Assembly: GCA_043806115.1 (NCBI GenBank)
Contig: JAZDHI010000059.1
Coordinates: 62,001 to 126,000, forward strand
Origin: Lentimicrobium sp043806115
GTDB taxonomy: Bacteria; Bacteroidota; Bacteroidia; Bacteroidales; Lentimicrobiaceae
DNA length: 64,000 bases
Direction: 5' to 3'
The notes below the pieces were generated by a model that made no database searches, was not told the origin of the DNA, and saw only the letters and a list, made by a program, of their open reading frames with translations. Position numbers and translations under genes: made by a program. Of the stretch, positions 8,564 to 19,445 are shown piece after piece; position 1 is the first letter of the stretch, and each line of letters opens with the position of its first letter.

Positions 8564-9970
8564 TTAATTCACAACCTTTACCCTATGATAACAATCCGAA
8601 AAGAAAACGTATCCAGCTGCCCTTAACTTTTCATTGGTGATGGTTGTACCGAGGATAAAGCTGCCAGCTATTCGCCAGTATCCTTTCCTTGTGTTCGCCC
8701 ATTCCCACGCTTTGGATTTATTGACCCCAAGTTTAATGAGATTTGTCAGTCTGGTTCGTATGCGTTTCCATTGTTTCCATATAACCATCCTTAACCTACG
8801 GCGATACCATTCATCTATCTTAAGTTGCAGCTTGTTCATATCGGCATGCCTGAAGTATTGAACCCAGCCCCTGATATACTGGCGCAGGGCTTCTTTTCTT
8901 CTTTCGTTTCCCCATCCATTGCTCCTTGATGTAAGTTGCTTGATTCTGGCCTTCATCTTCAAAGCACTTTTAGGGTGTAATCGAAGCCGCCCAATGCCTT
9001 TGGCCGTGTAAAAAGAATACCCAAGGAATTTTACTTCCTTAATATGGCATACCTTGCTCTTATCCCTGTTTACCTTTAGAAACAGTTTGTTCTCTATGAA
9101 ACAGGTAATGTTTTCATAGACTCTTTGAGCACTTCGTTTGCTCTTACACAGAATGACCAGATCATCTGCGTATCGCATAAACTTGTGCCCCCGCCTCTCC
9201 AGTTCCGTATCCAGTTCATGCAGCATGATGTTGCTCAGTAGTGGGCTTAATGGCCCTCCCTGAGGAACACCTTCTTCACTGGGCTCAAACCGGTGCTTGA
9301 CAATCACCCCTGCGGTGAGGTATTTATGGATGAGCGAGATAACCCGGCCATCCTTAACCCTACGGGATAGTACCTCTATCAGTTTGCTGTGATTGACCTT
9401 GTCGAAGAATTTCTCAAGATCGATATCTACCGCATAGTAATATCCGCTGGTGATGTATTGTGAGCCTTGCTTTAACGCCTGATGAGCGCTCCGCTTTGGC
9501 CTGAACCCATAGCTGAATGGGGAAAACTGTGGTTCATAAAGGGGTGTGAGAACCTGACCAATGGATTGCTGGATCACCCTGTCAACTACTGTGGGGATAC
9601 CCAGCTTACGTTTACTTCGGTCGTCCTTGGGTATCTCTACCCGTCGGATCGGATTTGGGCGATACTTGCCCTTTTGTATGGATGCTACGATTTCATCTTT
9701 GTGTTTGACAAGATAGTCCTGCAAGGACTCGACTTCCATCTTATCAACACCTCCTGCTCCTTTATTCTGCTTTACCTTTAAATATGCAGCGTTCAGGTTA
9801 GAAGGTGACAAAATGAATTCAAGCAATCCATGTCCTGTTGGGTGGTTGTCAGTGAGGTTGTTTTCAGTTATCCCAATGTAGGTCTGCCCTCCCGCATAGC
9901 CTTCGGATTCCGTCCTGTTCTTTTGTGGTAAGGCTCCAATTATTGGAGTTGGCTGCTTTCTATCCTTCAT
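8564..9970 (-). CDS. ltrA: Group II intron reverse transcriptase/maturase
   Basis: 468 aa. The RT palm is clear: the AVDIDLEKFFD block (about 180-190), GVPQGGPLSPLLSN (about 234-247) and the catalytic RYADD (266-270). The maturase (X/GIIM) domain follows at about 340-440, with RQYIRGWVQYFRHAD and a basic WYRRRLRMVIWKQWKR helix. No HNH endonuclease cysteines follow; the protein ends soon after the maturase region. It reverse-transcribes and helps splice the intron RNA around it. The N-terminal lead NRTESEGYAGGQT is common in bacterial intron RTs. The reading frame is intact from ATG to TAA. Confidence 0.95.
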   Translation of the reverse strand: MKDRKQPTPIIGALPQKNRTESEGYAGGQTYIGITENNLTDNHPTGHGLLEFILSPSNLNAAYLKVKQNKGAGGVDKMEVESLQDYLVKHKDEIVASIQKGKYRPNPIRRVEIPKDDRSKRKLGIPTVVDRVIQQSIGQVLTPLYEPQFSPFSYGFRPKRSAHQALKQGSQYITSGYYYAVDIDLEKFFDKVNHSKLIEVLSRRVKDGRVISLIHKYLTAGVIVKHRFEPSEEGVPQGGPLSPLLSNIMLHELDTELERRGHKFMRYADDLVILCKSKRSAQRVYENITCFIENKLFLKVNRDKSKVCHIKEVKFLGYSFYTAKGIGRLRLHPKSALKMKARIKQLTSRSNGWGNERRKEALRQYIRGWVQYFRHADMNKLQLKIDEWYRRRLRMVIWKQWKRIRTRLTNLIKLGVNKSKAWEWANTRKGYWRIAGSFILGTTITNEKLRAAGYVFFSDCYHRVKVVN

Positions 9971-10384
9971 CGGGTAGCTTTCATTGACTACTCACTTCTT
10001 AAGGTTCAGCCCTTCCCACGATGGTCGTATCATGGTACTATGGCTTCTGCTGACTTCTCACAGTAAATCTTATTTCAACCGTGCTTCATACGCTGTTTCA
10101 ACACGTCTGTGAGATCTCCCGTGGTAAGACTAATCACTTTCCCTCCATGTCCCCGCCACATTTACACTCCATTGTCTGTGTAGTTTTTGGACTTCGATTT
10201 GTTTTGCAATCTCATCCCATCGGAAGTGCCTGATGTGATTCGTATTCCTCGGGGCAGAGGTTTGCCTTGAGCTTCCTTCAGATTCCACCTCACGGTGGAC
10301 ACCCTTGCTTTTGGCTAATGGTTGGCAACTACAAACCCCCATAGTGGACTTTCACCACCAAGTTATTAGTCATGCACGGCGCAC

Positions 10385-10413
10385 AAAAAAAAGGGGCTCT
10401 TCTCAGAGCCCCC
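10385..10413 (-). terminator. Intrinsic terminator of the 2876-aa T9SS gene; intron target
   Basis: On the minus strand GGGGCTCT-GAGA-AGAGCCCC forms an 8-bp stem with a 4-base loop and is followed by eight T. It lies 24 bases after the gene's stop codon. The group II intron begins exactly after the last T. Confidence 0.9.
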
Positions 10414-10436
10414 AATATTAGATATCGATTTAACGA

Positions 10437-13400
10437 TTAGCGGGTTACAGCAACTTTTTTGGTGAAGCTATCGCCTGATTGGGTAATGAATTTAATCAGG
10501 TAGGCTCCGGCCTCATAGTTACGTACATTCAGCTGGATGTTCTTGTCTTTGGTAATAACCTGCTCATAAACAACCTGTCCGACATAGTTATAAATAACTA
10601 TCTCACTGATGTCGTTGGTGAGTCCGATATTAACCACACTGTTTGATGGGTTCGGGTAAACCGAAATTGCGTTGATTCCAACAACCGGCACATCCGTAAC
10701 ATCGATGCAGGCTTCGTTTGAAGGATCTGATTCGCAATCTTCATAAACAGCAGTTACAAGGTAGCAATAGGTATTGCCAATCTCAACTGTTTCATCAAGA
10801 TATTCAGTTTCCGCAGTGTTTCCTAACAGAGCACCATCACGCCATACATTGTATCCAACGAGTTCACGACCGGCAGCGGTAGTGTTGTCGGTTACAGTTG
10901 CGTTAGCAAGCATCGGGTAGTTACCACGGACAAGCTGAGAAACTGGACCATATACAGTGTTGTCGCTGATTGGCTGCAGGGCAGTTACACCATCAACACT
11001 TTCTACGTAACCATTGAGGTTCCAGTTATAATCCAGACCATAAGCGGTTGACATTGATTCCCAAACAGAACCGTCGAGTGAAATCATATCACCAAATCCG
11101 GCTACTGCAGGACCTGCATCGCAACCTGCAACGTAGGAACCGGCAGCGTGAGTAACGGTATAACCAAACCACAGTTCGGTAGCACCGGTTACAGCAACAG
11201 GAGCAGTAAGTGCGAATTCATTCCATATACCTTCAGTATAGGAAGCAACCGGCTGGGTATGAACGAGCTGGCTTGCATTGGCGCCAGTCCAGACTTTAAG
11301 CACGATGGTTCCACCTGCAGAGTAAGGGAACATGCGGATCTTGGTAAGGCTGGTTCCGGCATACTGACCTAACTGGGCAGGAGTAAACCTGACAGCAACA
11401 CTAAAGGTTCCACCACTGGTGAGACCGATAGCATCAGCATTGGTACCGTCATCCCATCCAAGCCATGCGGAAATACCGCCGCCACCGCCTTCAGGAGCTT
11501 CCCAGGTAAGGAGAACTTCATCAACAGCAGGGAAGTTAATTTCAGCAGCGAGATTAACAGGAGGAGAACACAAACGATAGATGTGGATATTGTCAATCTG
11601 CCAGTTGAAGATATCAAGTGTATTTGCACCCTTTGCATTGAAGCGGATGCGGAATACCTTGTTCTTGGCCTGATTTGTAATATCAACATGTTTCATTTCC
11701 CAAGCAACGTCGCCTTCAGCAGTATACGTAGCAACGTTAATCCATGCAGCTCCGTTGTATACTTCAACCAGCAGAGTCTCGTCACCGGTAGCATTCACGT
11801 CGTCAATTTTCAGATCGAAATCGAGGAAGAACTTACCATCGATGTAACCTGTCCCATTGATCCATGAGCTGGTGAGTGAAAGAGCGTAGTCAGTCTGAAT
11901 CGGGCTGTAGGTAAACTCAACCGAAGGCAAAGGATTTCCGGTCTGGCCGGCGATTTTCCAGTTATCACCATCGGTAGTCCACTGGTTTGTTTCAAACAAG
12001 CCGGTGTTCCAGTTTTCGGTGAACGGGAGTTCGTAACCGTAGGTAACGGTAACTTCAACCGGACCTTCTATCATTGATTCACCTGTCTGGCCTGCAAATC
12101 CGTAAGGAGTGAGGTCATAAACGGCAGTTACATGATAGCTGTAGGTACCCGGATCGAGGTTAAGGTCGAAGTACTCGGTAGCAGGATGTTCTACATAGGC
12201 TGTAAGTGCATTGTCCCTGTAGAGGTTATAACCGATCAGACCCATAGCAACCCTGCTGGCACGCTGTGAAGCGTTTGCAACACGAGCTGTATTGCCGTCA
12301 CGGGCAATACGGTCACCTGAAGTACGGTTGGAGCTGTTGCTGATCTTGGTAAGCGAGCTGGCCGGGAACATCACTACATCGTCGGTGCTTGCTACTGCGA
12401 TATTATCAACAAACCAGATGTACCACAAACCGGCACCATCACCGTCAATTGCCTGGAAGGCAATCTTGATGTCTTCACCTGCATAGGCGCTGAGGTCAAC
12501 TGAGTAAGGATAATCATAATAGTTCCAGCCACCACCGGTTAAGGTTGAAGCATCCCATACAACATCCCAGTTGGTACCACCATCGGTGGAAACTTTTACA
12601 TAATAATGGTCAAGGTAGGTAGAACCTTCGTAAACTGTTGATTCAAATGACAGGGTGGTTGTAGCACCGCAGGCGACCTCTGGTGTAATTAACCATTCGT
12701 CCTGATGATCATAATCCCACCACAAACCTGCATGATAGACGCCAAATGGAGCGAAATCAGCAGATGAGTAATCATTGATAGTCCAGTGTGCAGGAGTTCC
12801 ACCACCGGCAGCTGTGTTGGTCTGTATAATTTCCCAACCTTCGCTCAGAACACCGGCTTCGAAGTCTTCAGTTAAATTGCCACCGGCTCCGCCGCCTCCA
12901 ACTGGTTGCTCCCACCACAGGTGAGCGTAGTCGGTATTGAGGGGGCTTTCACCCTGCAGATTCTGTGGAGGGAATAGGAACAGTGACCTGAACAGATAAG
13001 TGTCAAGTTCTGAATAGCCTGAGCTATAAAGCGCTGCAACACCTGCCAGGTATTCCTGTCCGAAATTCAGATCCTGATAGGTATAGGTTCTTTCCGGAGT
13101 ATTGTCGACCAATGTTCCATCGAGGAATACGCCGTAACCCTGTAGGGGAACGCCACCTGATGAAATCTGAATATCGTCAACAGCCCATCCGGAAGCCCAA
13201 ACTCCATTATCATCACCATGGAAGGCAAGCCATACGCTACCTAAACCGGTTGCGCCCGAGAACTGTGCAAGATCGATTTCAAGATCAACCCATGAGGAGG
13301 AAGGTGAAAGGGAGTTAATGACAGTCCAGGTAGCTCCGGCATCGGTACTGATTTCCACGTACGCACTTTGTGAGTATGCACCATCATAGAAGCTTGCAAA

Positions 13401-16400
13401 ATTCAATCTGTATGATGGAAGATCTGTCCAATTCATTTCAGGAGTGATCAGATAATCACAGCATCCATCACCATTATCAGCGTCGTCGTTGGTAACAGCA
13501 TACTTGGAGTGAGGAGGAATGGTCCAGCTTCCACTGCTTCCGTTGGTAGTTGCATACCAACCGGTAGTGTTCTGGGTGAGTGCCTGCCATCCGGCCGGTG
13601 GGAATACAGAACCTTCGAAATTTTCGATCACCGCGATGGCGAGAGGCTCATCCCATGTAGCTACAAGGGTAAGGGGATCAACATACAGGTTACGTGGTTT
13701 GTATTTCTTTTCAAGAAGGATGATATCGAAAGTACGATCGCTGGTTATGTTTACGTTAATGCTGTAATCATCGAAACCAACTTTCATAGCGTCAAGGGCA
13801 TAGTGTCCGAACCATACTTCCGGGAATATGACCTGTCCGCTTTCAGGAACAGTTGCCATATAATGCTCGTAAGGATAATCCTGACCAGTAAACATAACAA
13901 CAGCACCGGCAGGACTGCCACCTGTTGTAAGGCTTACGTTGACAGTAATCTCAGCAAGAATTCCATGACCAACAATGTTTGAAACGATGGTGTCAGAAAT
14001 GAAGTTGCCGGGATAATTGGCAGCAACACCGTAAGCATACCAGCCACCAGGCAGACCTGCCCATGTAGCACCACCATCGGTGTAAGTATTGGCATCAACT
14101 GCGTTGGCCAAACCAGTAGCTGTACCGGTAGAAGGATCGCCGTCAGGATCAAAACTGCTGTAACGTACTACTCTGTAACTTGAAACAGCCCTTGAGCCGT
14201 CTTCAAAATCAACAGCGGCTTTATAAATGGCATTTCCTTCAATTCCACCCAAAGCAAGTGGTGAATTGGCAGAAATCATGCCGCGCTGTTTCAGCGGAAG
14301 GTGGGCGTCACCGGCAGATGCAATGGCATCTGTAGCGGCTGGTGAACCATAAAGAATGGCACGTATCATCATATCCTGGAATGGAGATAATCCCCATGCT
14401 CCACCGGTACTCACATTGCGTGAATAGCTGCGGTACAGTGTCGGAAGGGTTTCATCAATTCCAACAGGTGCACAGTTTGGTGACAGGCTACCCTGAACCA
14501 TCACGAGGTAGAAACTACCATCGGCGATTTCAGCATTCAGGCCTGAGAATGTAACCCAGCCATAGTGATTTACAGTTACAGAGATTGAGTCTAAAGTTGT
14601 ACCTGGCAGGCCGTTGGCTCCGTCATCATCCTTTACCATGGCTCCAAAAGTTGTGCCTAAGAATCCGGTGGTATTGTTGGGGAAGGTGCCATCACCTACG
14701 TAAATCTTACCACCAATAACGGTAGCCGGATATTCGGCAGGAACAAATTTAACTGCATTCATGTTGCCTGGCAAAGCCCAAGCAGCATAGTTTTCAGCTG
14801 AACCATCGTCGTAAACAACCTCATAAGGACCACTGCCGTCGCCCCAGGTTACAACGCATTCAGTATCCGTAGCGTTAACTTCGGCATACACAAATGAAGG
14901 AGGATAGGCTTCTTCCCACAGTTCTGCATCAAGCGGAGTTACAATACCAGCCAGTGCGGTGGTGTCCATCTCAAAATAAGACTGGAAACCGGTCTTCTCA
15001 AAGCTGACATTGTAAACACCCGGATCAACATACAGGGTATATTCACCCTCTTCGTTGGTCATAGCCTGGAAGCTCATATCACGTTCACCACTGTGCCTTA
15101 CGCCCATTCTCGGAGTGTTGAATGAGTGGTTGCAGGCAGCAAGATTGACCGGAGCCGCAGACTTGATCACATTTGTATTCTGACCTGGGGTCATCATAAC
15201 CGTTGTTCCTTCAATAAATGCAGAAACATGTTGTCCGAATACACCAACAAATCCATAATCTGCCAGACTTGCCCATGTGCCACCATCATAATAGTATGAT
15301 AATCCGGCACCTGCATTCGGTCCGTTCTCATCAAAACCCTGATAGCGGGTAGCACCTGCATTATTCCAATAGCACATTGCATAGAAAGTACCATTGAACG
15401 GGATTGAAGGCAATGTAAAGGTGTACCAGCCTACATTAGTTATTAATACGGGATCAGAGGCACCAAGCAGAACACCTGCATTGTCATAGATTTCCATCGT
15501 TAACGGAACCGTCATCGGGCTGCCGTCATCGAAATAAGCACTCACTGAATTGAGGTAACCATAGTCTGATGTAATAAATCTGTTGCCTAACCAACCAACG
15601 CCACTTGTAAAAGCAATACCATTTTCGTAAGATCCATCATCAAGTACATAATCAGTAAAGTAACCGGTCGGGTTAGCTGTAACAAGAACACCATTGAGAG
15701 GTTCTCCGGTGTTTCCGTTGGTTACTGTTCCGGCAAACTGGGCAGGAACGAAAACATACATTTCGTTGGTAATGGTAACACTTGGATTGGCAAGGTCATT
15801 TGACTCAACAACGAGATCCTGGAGATAGGAGAAACCAGGAGCATAATCGGTTGCATCCCAGGTAACGGTCACTGTCTGGCTTCCGCCCTGAGGTACCTGA
15901 CCTTCAGCGGGTACAACAGAAACAATAAATCCGCCACCGCCAACTTCAAGGGTATAGTCTTCAACATCACCGTAGGAAGTGGTTCCGCAGGATGACAAAG
16001 TTCCACCCCATTGCAGTCTTACCCTCATACGGGTAGGTCCGGGAAGTGCATCATCCGGAACAAGAACGGTCCCGGTGAAAGAAGCTCCACCACCTGATTG
16101 TGTGGTTGTATAATATTCACCCGGATCATCAAAACTTTCGTTCTGATTCCAGTCGCACCATACACCGACGATGTCGCTTGAATATGGAACAGGGTTGGTA
16201 ATGGTAATGACATAGGCTTCTTCCAGCTCAACTTCAGTTGAAATTGAGGTGAAATCAGCATAACCACCGCAATTGGAAGTGTTATTGATATCGCCAAACT
16301 GAATGTTGGAGATATACTCATCACATCCGCCGCTGGCTGCACAATAAGCCAATGGTGCACGGTTACCGTCGTCTTCTACCCATTCGGGGAAACTGAATGC

Positions 16401-19067
16401 CAGGGTACCTTCACCGATATTGTTGATGGTAATGGTCTGAACAGCCTGGTTGTTTACCCAAACCTCATCATAGATGTAGGTAGGATCAACGAAGATGGTC
16501 GGATTGGGCCATTCCAGTTCAACCGGTCCTGCAGGAGCAGACTGACCTTCATCATAAACTGCCTGAACGGTATATTCATAAACACCGTATGTTGGCAGGT
16601 CATCTGTAAAGGTGTAACCGGCTGTTGTTCCAAGGGAAACACCATCACGTTTTACGATGAAATTGATAAAGTCATCGGAAGGAGCAAAAGTCCAGCTTAA
16701 TGCAACCTGTCCTGTTATGGGGTTGGTCAGCACAGCTGTGAGGTCTTCAGGAACCGACAAGGCGGGGCCTGCTACAACCATAGTAACAGGAACAGTAACT
16801 GTGCCTACATCAGGATCGGAAGTGAACACAACATCAGCTGTATAAACTTCGCCTGCTTCGGTGCCGGATGCATTGAAGAATGCGGCATTATCGAAGTTGG
16901 TGTATGGATTTACCATTCCTTCATACTGGGCCAGGGTAAGCCAGCCGCCGGCAGCTGCACCTGAACCAGACAAACACATGGCCAGTTTTTCAGTCAGTGC
17001 GATGGCGTTCTGATATGCATTGCCGGTTCCGGTATATGTATTCAGCCAGTAGAAAGTCGGTGAGGCAGTAGTCGCCTGAACCGAAATCCAGCCTGAAGCC
17101 ATCGATGTTGAAGGCAGCGCAACCGTGAAATAATAGGTATCGTAACCTATTACCGGGGTTCCGGTGTTAACCGGGGCAGCATCAACATTCAGCGATGAAA
17201 CCACTGTGCCCGGGGTAGCACCCGGATTCAGGATCTCAACATTGAAATTCATGGTTGCAGGAGGTGCAGATGTAAAAATGGCCCAGAATGTAAGGGTGTT
17301 GAAGCTTCCGCTGACACCGACAAATTCCTGGTAACATTTATACCCTGAAGATACTGTACTGGTATAGCCATTGTCTGAGCCAACCGGAGTATTGCTGAAA
17401 ACACTTCCGTCGGGGCAGAACATCCCTTCACGGCTGTTCAGGGCCTGACCGTTGCCGGGTCCTATCACTGAAACAGGTCCGGTGGGCAGCGAGCTGAAAT
17501 CAACCTGGGGGATGTTCGGGTCGATGCCGGGAGCCAATGATGTCTCCGGATAAACAACCTCGGCTGTCCAGGTAAGCGTACCGTCGCCGTTATTATTAAT
17601 GTTAAGGGCTCCTTCATACTGTTCGTTCGGGTTAACGGTTACACTGTATGGATTCGGTGTAACAGCCATCGACGGACGGGGCAGTTCAAAGTTTTGATAG
17701 GTGGTTGCACCATCGGAGACCAGGACACCTTCAACTGTTGTTGTATTGTATCCGTCCTTGGCGGCAGCCATTTCATAAAGGCCTATGTTGACATCGGTCA
17801 GTGTATATGAACCATTGGCGGCAGAGGTGGTATAATAGGTACCATTGTCACCCTGGGCTGCTACAGTAGCATCCCCCAGCGGAACACCAAAACCATTGGT
17901 TACATAACCCTGAATCATTCCGGTTGGTAATATACCGGAAGGCTGTATGGTCAGATACAGATTGGCCCGTGTAGTATATGAAGCTCCGGGGGTGGTAATA
18001 TCCACACATCCGTCACCTGTAGGCAGGTCAGTGTGATTATGCACAACGAGGCCTGATAATATAGTACCATAGACATTGGAGTTAAAATCTGCATAATCAT
18101 CATTATTAAAACAAATGCTGACCAGAAGACTTGAAGTACCATCCCAGGCAAACGGGGTGGTCAGGCTGATGGTCTGAACACCGGTTGCCGTTACAGAATA
18201 AGTGCCACTGTAAACGGTAGTCCATCCTGCATTTTCAAATGCTGAAATGGTGGTACCTGAATAGTTCATCATGGATATGGTAAACCCATTCATCACATAC
18301 GGATCAAATGAAGAAACATTGAGTCCGATGGCGGTAATATCACCGGGAAGGCCGCCGGAAGCAAGAATTTCGCTTGCCGGATAGAGCATCTGGGTACGGC
18401 TGTCCATGTAATAGGTGTAGAACGGATAGCCGGCTGTGGCTGTGCCTGTACCAACCTGGCAGTTAACCGGTGAAGGTCCTGTAGATGTTCCACTGATGGT
18501 TACATCGTCAAGATAGCAATCGTTGCCATAGGCAGATGTAAACAGGAATGCCACATAAAGTGCCGGTTGATTCTCTGCTCCGGCAGGAAGTACATCGGTC
18601 TTAACAGTCCAGGCATCGGCTGCACCGGGCCGGTTATAGGTACCGCCGTTGTTCCAGGTTGTACCATCGGTTGACCATTGTACAACAACATTATCATACG
18701 ATGTTGCGTAGGCAGTGCTTTCCAGCCAGGCAAATTCAACCGAAATGTCTTCATATCCCACCGTGGAGAATGAAGAGGTCTGAAGTAGCCTGTTTGAAAT
18801 TCCGGTTGAAGCCGAATATGAATTAAACCTGACAAAGTAGGTTCCGTCATAAGCGGTAAAACCTGAAGGATAAGAAGAAGATGAAACAAACGACAGGTAA
18901 TCTGAGCCGGAAACAACTTCCTCTGCCCATCCTGCCGGTACTGCTCCACCGTTTTCAAAACTCTCGGTGACCAGCACATCCTGTGCCGATACACTGAAAG
19001 CAAAAAGCAGGGCCGTTAAAGCTACAAGCCAGGCGCGCCAACCTTTTCTCTTTGTAATGTTTTGCAT
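10437..19067 (-). CDS. Giant T9SS-secreted multidomain surface protein (2876 aa)
   Basis: The signal peptide is MQNITKRKGWRAWLVALTAL... ending near residue 28 (SVSAQ). Domains I can place: a choice-of-anchor J / MAM-like sandwich (about 30-195); a carboxypeptidase-regulatory-like fold (about 383-466, GYVTNGFGVPLGDATVAAQG); an fn3-like stretch; a GEVED-type domain (about 903-1039, WCDWNQNESFDDPGEYY); a second regulatory-like fold (about 1107-1150); a cleaved-adhesin/choice-of-anchor J domain (about 1806-1972); two more such sandwiches (about 2066-2229 and 2345-2497); a block shared with both neighbours (about 2522-2709); and a type A T9SS sorting domain (about 2803-2876, VYPNPSNSVVNIGL). It should cross the outer membrane by T9SS and stay on the surface or be released. 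An adhesin or matrix role is likely; no catalytic motif was seen. A GGGGTA-N12-ATTGTC motif lies about 710 bases upstream. Confidence 0.9.
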   Translation of the reverse strand: MQNITKRKGWRAWLVALTALLFAFSVSAQDVLVTESFENGGAVPAGWAEEVVSGSDYLSFVSSSSYPSGFTAYDGTYFVRFNSYSASTGISNRLLQTSSFSTVGYEDISVEFAWLESTAYATSYDNVVVQWSTDGTTWNNGGTYNRPGAADAWTVKTDVLPAGAENQPALYVAFLFTSAYGNDCYLDDVTISGTSTGPSPVNCQVGTGTATAGYPFYTYYMDSRTQMLYPASEILASGGLPGDITAIGLNVSSFDPYVMNGFTISMMNYSGTTISAFENAGWTTVYSGTYSVTATGVQTISLTTPFAWDGTSSLLVSICFNNDDYADFNSNVYGTILSGLVVHNHTDLPTGDGCVDITTPGASYTTRANLYLTIQPSGILPTGMIQGYVTNGFGVPLGDATVAAQGDNGTYYTTSAANGSYTLTDVNIGLYEMAAAKDGYNTTTVEGVLVSDGATTYQNFELPRPSMAVTPNPYSVTVNPNEQYEGALNINNNGDGTLTWTAEVVYPETSLAPGIDPNIPQVDFSSLPTGPVSVIGPGNGQALNSREGMFCPDGSVFSNTPVGSDNGYTSTVSSGYKCYQEFVGVSGSFNTLTFWAIFTSAPPATMNFNVEILNPGATPGTVVSSLNVDAAPVNTGTPVIGYDTYYFTVALPSTSMASGWISVQATTASPTFYWLNTYTGTGNAYQNAIALTEKLAMCLSGSGAAAGGWLTLAQYEGMVNPYTNFDNAAFFNASGTEAGEVYTADVVFTSDPDVGTVTVPVTMVVAGPALSVPEDLTAVLTNPITGQVALSWTFAPSDDFINFIVKRDGVSLGTTAGYTFTDDLPTYGVYEYTVQAVYDEGQSAPAGPVELEWPNPTIFVDPTYIYDEVWVNNQAVQTITINNIGEGTLAFSFPEWVEDDGNRAPLAYCAASGGCDEYISNIQFGDINNTSNCGGYADFTSISTEVELEEAYVITITNPVPYSSDIVGVWCDWNQNESFDDPGEYYTTTQSGGGASFTGTVLVPDDALPGPTRMRVRLQWGGTLSSCGTTSYGDVEDYTLEVGGGGFIVSVVPAEGQVPQGGSQTVTVTWDATDYAPGFSYLQDLVVESNDLANPSVTITNEMYVFVPAQFAGTVTNGNTGEPLNGVLVTANPTGYFTDYVLDDGSYENGIAFTSGVGWLGNRFITSDYGYLNSVSAYFDDGSPMTVPLTMEIYDNAGVLLGASDPVLITNVGWYTFTLPSIPFNGTFYAMCYWNNAGATRYQGFDENGPNAGAGLSYYYDGGTWASLADYGFVGVFGQHVSAFIEGTTVMMTPGQNTNVIKSAAPVNLAACNHSFNTPRMGVRHSGERDMSFQAMTNEEGEYTLYVDPGVYNVSFEKTGFQSYFEMDTTALAGIVTPLDAELWEEAYPPSFVYAEVNATDTECVVTWGDGSGPYEVVYDDGSAENYAAWALPGNMNAVKFVPAEYPATVIGGKIYVGDGTFPNNTTGFLGTTFGAMVKDDDGANGLPGTTLDSISVTVNHYGWVTFSGLNAEIADGSFYLVMVQGSLSPNCAPVGIDETLPTLYRSYSRNVSTGGAWGLSPFQDMMIRAILYGSPAATDAIASAGDAHLPLKQRGMISANSPLALGGIEGNAIYKAAVDFEDGSRAVSSYRVVRYSSFDPDGDPSTGTATGLANAVDANTYTDGGATWAGLPGGWYAYGVAANYPGNFISDTIVSNIVGHGILAEITVNVSLTTGGSPAGAVVMFTGQDYPYEHYMATVPESGQVIFPEVWFGHYALDAMKVGFDDYSINVNITSDRTFDIILLEKKYKPRNLYVDPLTLVATWDEPLAIAVIENFEGSVFPPAGWQALTQNTTGWYATTNGSSGSWTIPPHSKYAVTNDDADNGDGCCDYLITPEMNWTDLPSYRLNFASFYDGAYSQSAYVEISTDAGATWTVINSLSPSSSWVDLEIDLAQFSGATGLGSVWLAFHGDDNGVWASGWAVDDIQISSGGVPLQGYGVFLDGTLVDNTPERTYTYQDLNFGQEYLAGVAALYSSGYSELDTYLFRSLFLFPPQNLQGESPLNTDYAHLWWEQPVGGGGAGGNLTEDFEAGVLSEGWEIIQTNTAAGGGTPAHWTINDYSSADFAPFGVYHAGLWWDYDHQDEWLITPEVACGATTTLSFESTVYEGSTYLDHYYVKVSTDGGTNWDVVWDASTLTGGGWNYYDYPYSVDLSAYAGEDIKIAFQAIDGDGAGLWYIWFVDNIAVASTDDVVMFPASSLTKISNSSNRTSGDRIARDGNTARVANASQRASRVAMGLIGYNLYRDNALTAYVEHPATEYFDLNLDPGTYSYHVTAVYDLTPYGFAGQTGESMIEGPVEVTVTYGYELPFTENWNTGLFETNQWTTDGDNWKIAGQTGNPLPSVEFTYSPIQTDYALSLTSSWINGTGYIDGKFFLDFDLKIDDVNATGDETLLVEVYNGAAWINVATYTAEGDVAWEMKHVDITNQAKNKVFRIRFNAKGANTLDIFNWQIDNIHIYRLCSPPVNLAAEINFPAVDEVLLTWEAPEGGGGGISAWLGWDDGTNADAIGLTSGGTFSVAVRFTPAQLGQYAGTSLTKIRMFPYSAGGTIVLKVWTGANASQLVHTQPVASYTEGIWNEFALTAPVAVTGATELWFGYTVTHAAGSYVAGCDAGPAVAGFGDMISLDGSVWESMSTAYGLDYNWNLNGYVESVDGVTALQPISDNTVYGPVSQLVRGNYPMLANATVTDNTTAAGRELVGYNVWRDGALLGNTAETEYLDETVEIGNTYCYLVTAVYEDCESDPSNEACIDVTDVPVVGINAISVYPNPSNSVVNIGLTNDISEIVIYNYVGQVVYEQVITKDKNIQLNVRNYEAGAYLIKFITQSGDSFTKKVAVTR

Positions 19068-19445
19068 AGTGTAGGGTTTTAAATAAATACTAAAGCATTA
19101 ATTAATTGTATTCTGATTTTAATAATTAGTCACACAATGTAAGCCGTGTGGGGGTCATATTCTGATCCCGGATGATTTCGGGACTATAATTCTAAAAGAT
19201 TTGTTACGCTGTATCTCCCCTGCAACACCTCCTTTCTTCAATATTGAATATTATACAATAAGGCGATATATTAATTGTTGTGTTTTCACACTTGTAAAAA
19301 ATGCAATATACAGATGTCAGGAGGCCGTAAAAACCGGTTCCGGGTGACATTGATTGAATAGAGAAGGGAGAAAAACCTGTAATGGAAATTTTGCGAGGAA
19401 TTTTATAAAAAAATATGCAGAACAGCTTAAATACAAACAGAAAAG

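Larger units (their letters stand above)
8472..10384 (-). mobile_element. Group II intron (about 1.9 kb) with RT/maturase
   Basis: On the minus strand the element starts at GTGCGCCGTGCATGAC (10384 downwards), a classic group II 5' end. It then has an RNA scaffold of about 410 bases, the RT/maturase gene, domain V and domain VI, and ends at CTACTCGAT (8472). The 5' exon is the T-tract of the terminator of the 2876-aa surface-protein gene. The RT lacks an endonuclease domain. Insertion right behind a terminator hairpin plus a no-endonuclease RT is the habit of bacterial class C introns; I infer that class, since the RNA domains were not folded. All parts appear intact, so it may be active. Confidence 0.9.

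Noticed and set aside
10130..10342. A 70-codon minus-strand frame in the 5' part of the group II intron
   Set aside because: It lies in the RNA scaffold (domain I region) and has no protein-like pattern; such frames are usual in intron RNA.
13509..13982. A 157-codon plus-strand frame inside the 2876-aa gene, and similar frames in the paralogues
   Set aside because: These are antisense shadows of the repetitive, T/G/S-rich surface-protein genes; the same shadows recur wherever the shared blocks recur.
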